Assembly (NCBI GenBank): GCA_900757285.1
Contig: CAAENI010000037.1
Location: 1-7,543, forward strand
Length of the DNA: 7,543 nucleotides
Direction: 5' to 3'
DNA from: an uncultured Collinsella sp.
GTDB lineage: Bacteria; Actinomycetota; Coriobacteriia; Coriobacteriales; Coriobacteriaceae
The position numbers and the translations under genes were made by a program. Positions 6,791-7,543 of this stretch are shown one piece after another; the stretch's first letter is position 1; each line of letters opens with the position of its first letter. Below the pieces are notes generated by a model, which saw nothing but the letters and a program-made list of their open reading frames with translations, was not told where the DNA came from and did no database searches.

Positions 6791-7462
6791 ATGGGTTCCA
6801 TCAAAATTGCTCCGTCCGTCCTCTCGGCCGACATGGCCAACCTCAAGGGCGAACTCGATAAGATCGCCGGTGCTGACTACGTGCACTTCGACGTCATGGA
6901 CGGTCACTTTACCGGCAACCTGACTTTTGGCGTTGACATCCTTAAGGCCGTCAAGCGCTCCACCGATGTACCGGTCGACGCTCACCTCATGGTGTCGAAC
7001 CCCGACGAGACCGTCGATTGGTATGCCGACGCCGGCGCCGATATGATCACCGTGCACTACGAGGCCTCCACGCACCTGCACCGCACGCTCACGCACCTGC
7101 AGCAGCGCGGCGTCAAGGCCGGCGTAGTGCTCAACCCCGCTACCCCCGTCTGCGTACTCGAGAGCATCATCGACGTTGTCGACATGGTGTTGCTCATGAG
7201 CGTGAATCCCGGCTTTGGCGGCCAGAGCTTTATCCCTGGTACTATTGCCAAACTGCACGAGCTTACGGCCATGTGTGAGCGCCACGGCGTTTCGCCCCTG
7301 ATCGAGGTCGATGGCGGTATCTCTTCCAAGAACATCGCTGAGGTCGTCAAGGCCGGCGCCAACGTGCTCGTAGCCGGCTCCGCCGTATTTAAGTCCGAAG
7401 ATCCCGCCGCCGAGGTTGCGCTGCTGCAGAGGCTGGGCAACGAAGCCGCACAGGAGGCATAA
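6791..7462 (+). CDS. rpe: Ribulose-phosphate 3-epimerase
   Basis: Rpe interconverts ribulose 5-phosphate and xylulose 5-phosphate in the pentose phosphate pathway. It is a TIM-barrel metalloenzyme. The 223 residues match the family size. Visible active-site elements are APSVLSAD (7-14, Ser9), HFDVMDG (32-38, metal ligand His32 and catalytic Asp34), DAHLMV (63-68, His65), NPGFGGQSF (139-147), EVDGGI (172-177, catalytic Asp174) and the phosphate-binding AGSAVF (195-200). After the first Asp motif the sequence reads HFTGNLTFG, where most members have Val-Pro in place of Thr-Gly. The gene starts 18 bases after gpsA, the widest gap in the window, behind AGAAAGG at 6776-6782. No promoter or terminator fits in that gap, so it probably belongs to the same transcript. 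Its functional link to the lipid genes is not obvious. Confidence 0.97.
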   Translation: MGSIKIAPSVLSADMANLKGELDKIAGADYVHFDVMDGHFTGNLTFGVDILKAVKRSTDVPVDAHLMVSNPDETVDWYADAGADMITVHYEASTHLHRTLTHLQQRGVKAGVVLNPATPVCVLESIIDVVDMVLLMSVNPGFGGQSFIPGTIAKLHELTAMCERHGVSPLIEVDGGISSKNIAEVVKAGANVLVAGSAVFKSEDPAAEVALLQRLGNEAAQEA

Positions 7463-7468
7463 ACCCTT

Positions 7469-7543
7469 ATGACCGCAGGTCAAAACCGCATACCCGTGAA
7501 TCTTGACTATGCCGCCTCGACGCCCATGCGCGCCGAGGCGCGC
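7469..7543 (+). CDS. Cysteine desulfurase (NifS/IscS family), N-terminal fragment
   Basis: Only the first 25 codons are in the window. The segment VNLDYAASTPM (residues 10-20) is the N-terminal hallmark of class V aminotransferase-fold cysteine desulfurases, PLP enzymes that take sulfur from cysteine for Fe-S clusters or tRNA thiolation. AGGAGG at 7452-7457, inside the end of rpe, precedes the ATG by 11 bases, and the gap to rpe is six bases, so the gene looks co-transcribed. Whether it serves Fe-S assembly, tRNA modification or both cannot be told from this fragment. The catalytic Lys and Cys lie outside the window. Confidence 0.82.
   Translation, partial: MTAGQNRIPVNLDYAASTPMRAEAR

Noticed and set aside
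6641..7483. A 280-codon open frame on the - strand opposite gpsA end and rpe
   Set aside because: A shadow of rpe; low-information composition, no domain seen and no space for its own promoter.
2..7543. Signs of horizontal transfer, insertion sequences, CRISPR or a defence system
   Set aside because: Base composition and codon style look even across the window, all genes are housekeeping and intact, and no repeats, integrase or tRNA edges are seen.

Overview
The window is a compact, GC-rich stretch of bacterial housekeeping DNA. It carries nine genes on the + strand and nothing convincing on the - strand. Spacing between genes runs from an 8-base overlap to 18 bases, so the window reads as one continuous operon interior, cut at both ends. 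There is no rRNA, tRNA, mobile element, CRISPR array or clear terminator, and no non-coding stretch longer than 18 bases.

Layout, left to right: cytidylate kinase (cmk, 5' end missing); 1-acyl-glycerol-3-phosphate acyltransferase (plsC); 4-hydroxy-3-methylbut-2-enyl diphosphate reductase (ispH); an uncharacterised PDZ / radical-SAM-like / DUF512 iron-sulfur protein; the double-GTPase ribosome-assembly factor Der; the membrane acyltransferase PlsY; glycerol-3-phosphate dehydrogenase (gpsA); ribulose-phosphate 3-epimerase (rpe); and the first 25 codons of a cysteine desulfurase.

The genes fit together around membrane and precursor supply. GpsA makes glycerol 3-phosphate, PlsY acylates position 1 and PlsC acylates position 2, so three of the four steps from dihydroxyacetone phosphate to phosphatidic acid are present (PlsX is not). 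IspH completes the MEP isoprenoid route, Cmk supplies CDP/dCDP (CTP is also needed for CDP-diacylglycerol), and Rpe serves the pentose phosphate pathway. Der adds ribosome maturation. An iron-sulfur thread is also visible: IspH and probably the DUF512 protein are [4Fe-4S] proteins, and the cysteine desulfurase could supply sulfur for such clusters. That last link is inference.

The order cmk-plsC-ispH followed by DUF512-der-plsY-gpsA resembles arrangements known in Firmicutes, especially Clostridia. The high GC content, the frequent use of TTT for Phe despite that GC, and rpe and a desulfurase directly after gpsA suggest an anaerobic actinobacterium of the Coriobacteriia, perhaps Collinsella. 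This taxonomic call is an inference from general knowledge, not from a search.

I see no clearly new system. The item most worth attention is the DUF512 protein, a conserved family of unknown reaction set between ispH and der. Smaller points are the HX4E (not HX4D) acyltransferase motif in PlsC, a possible weak promoter just ahead of der, and departures from family consensus in Rpe and PlsY.
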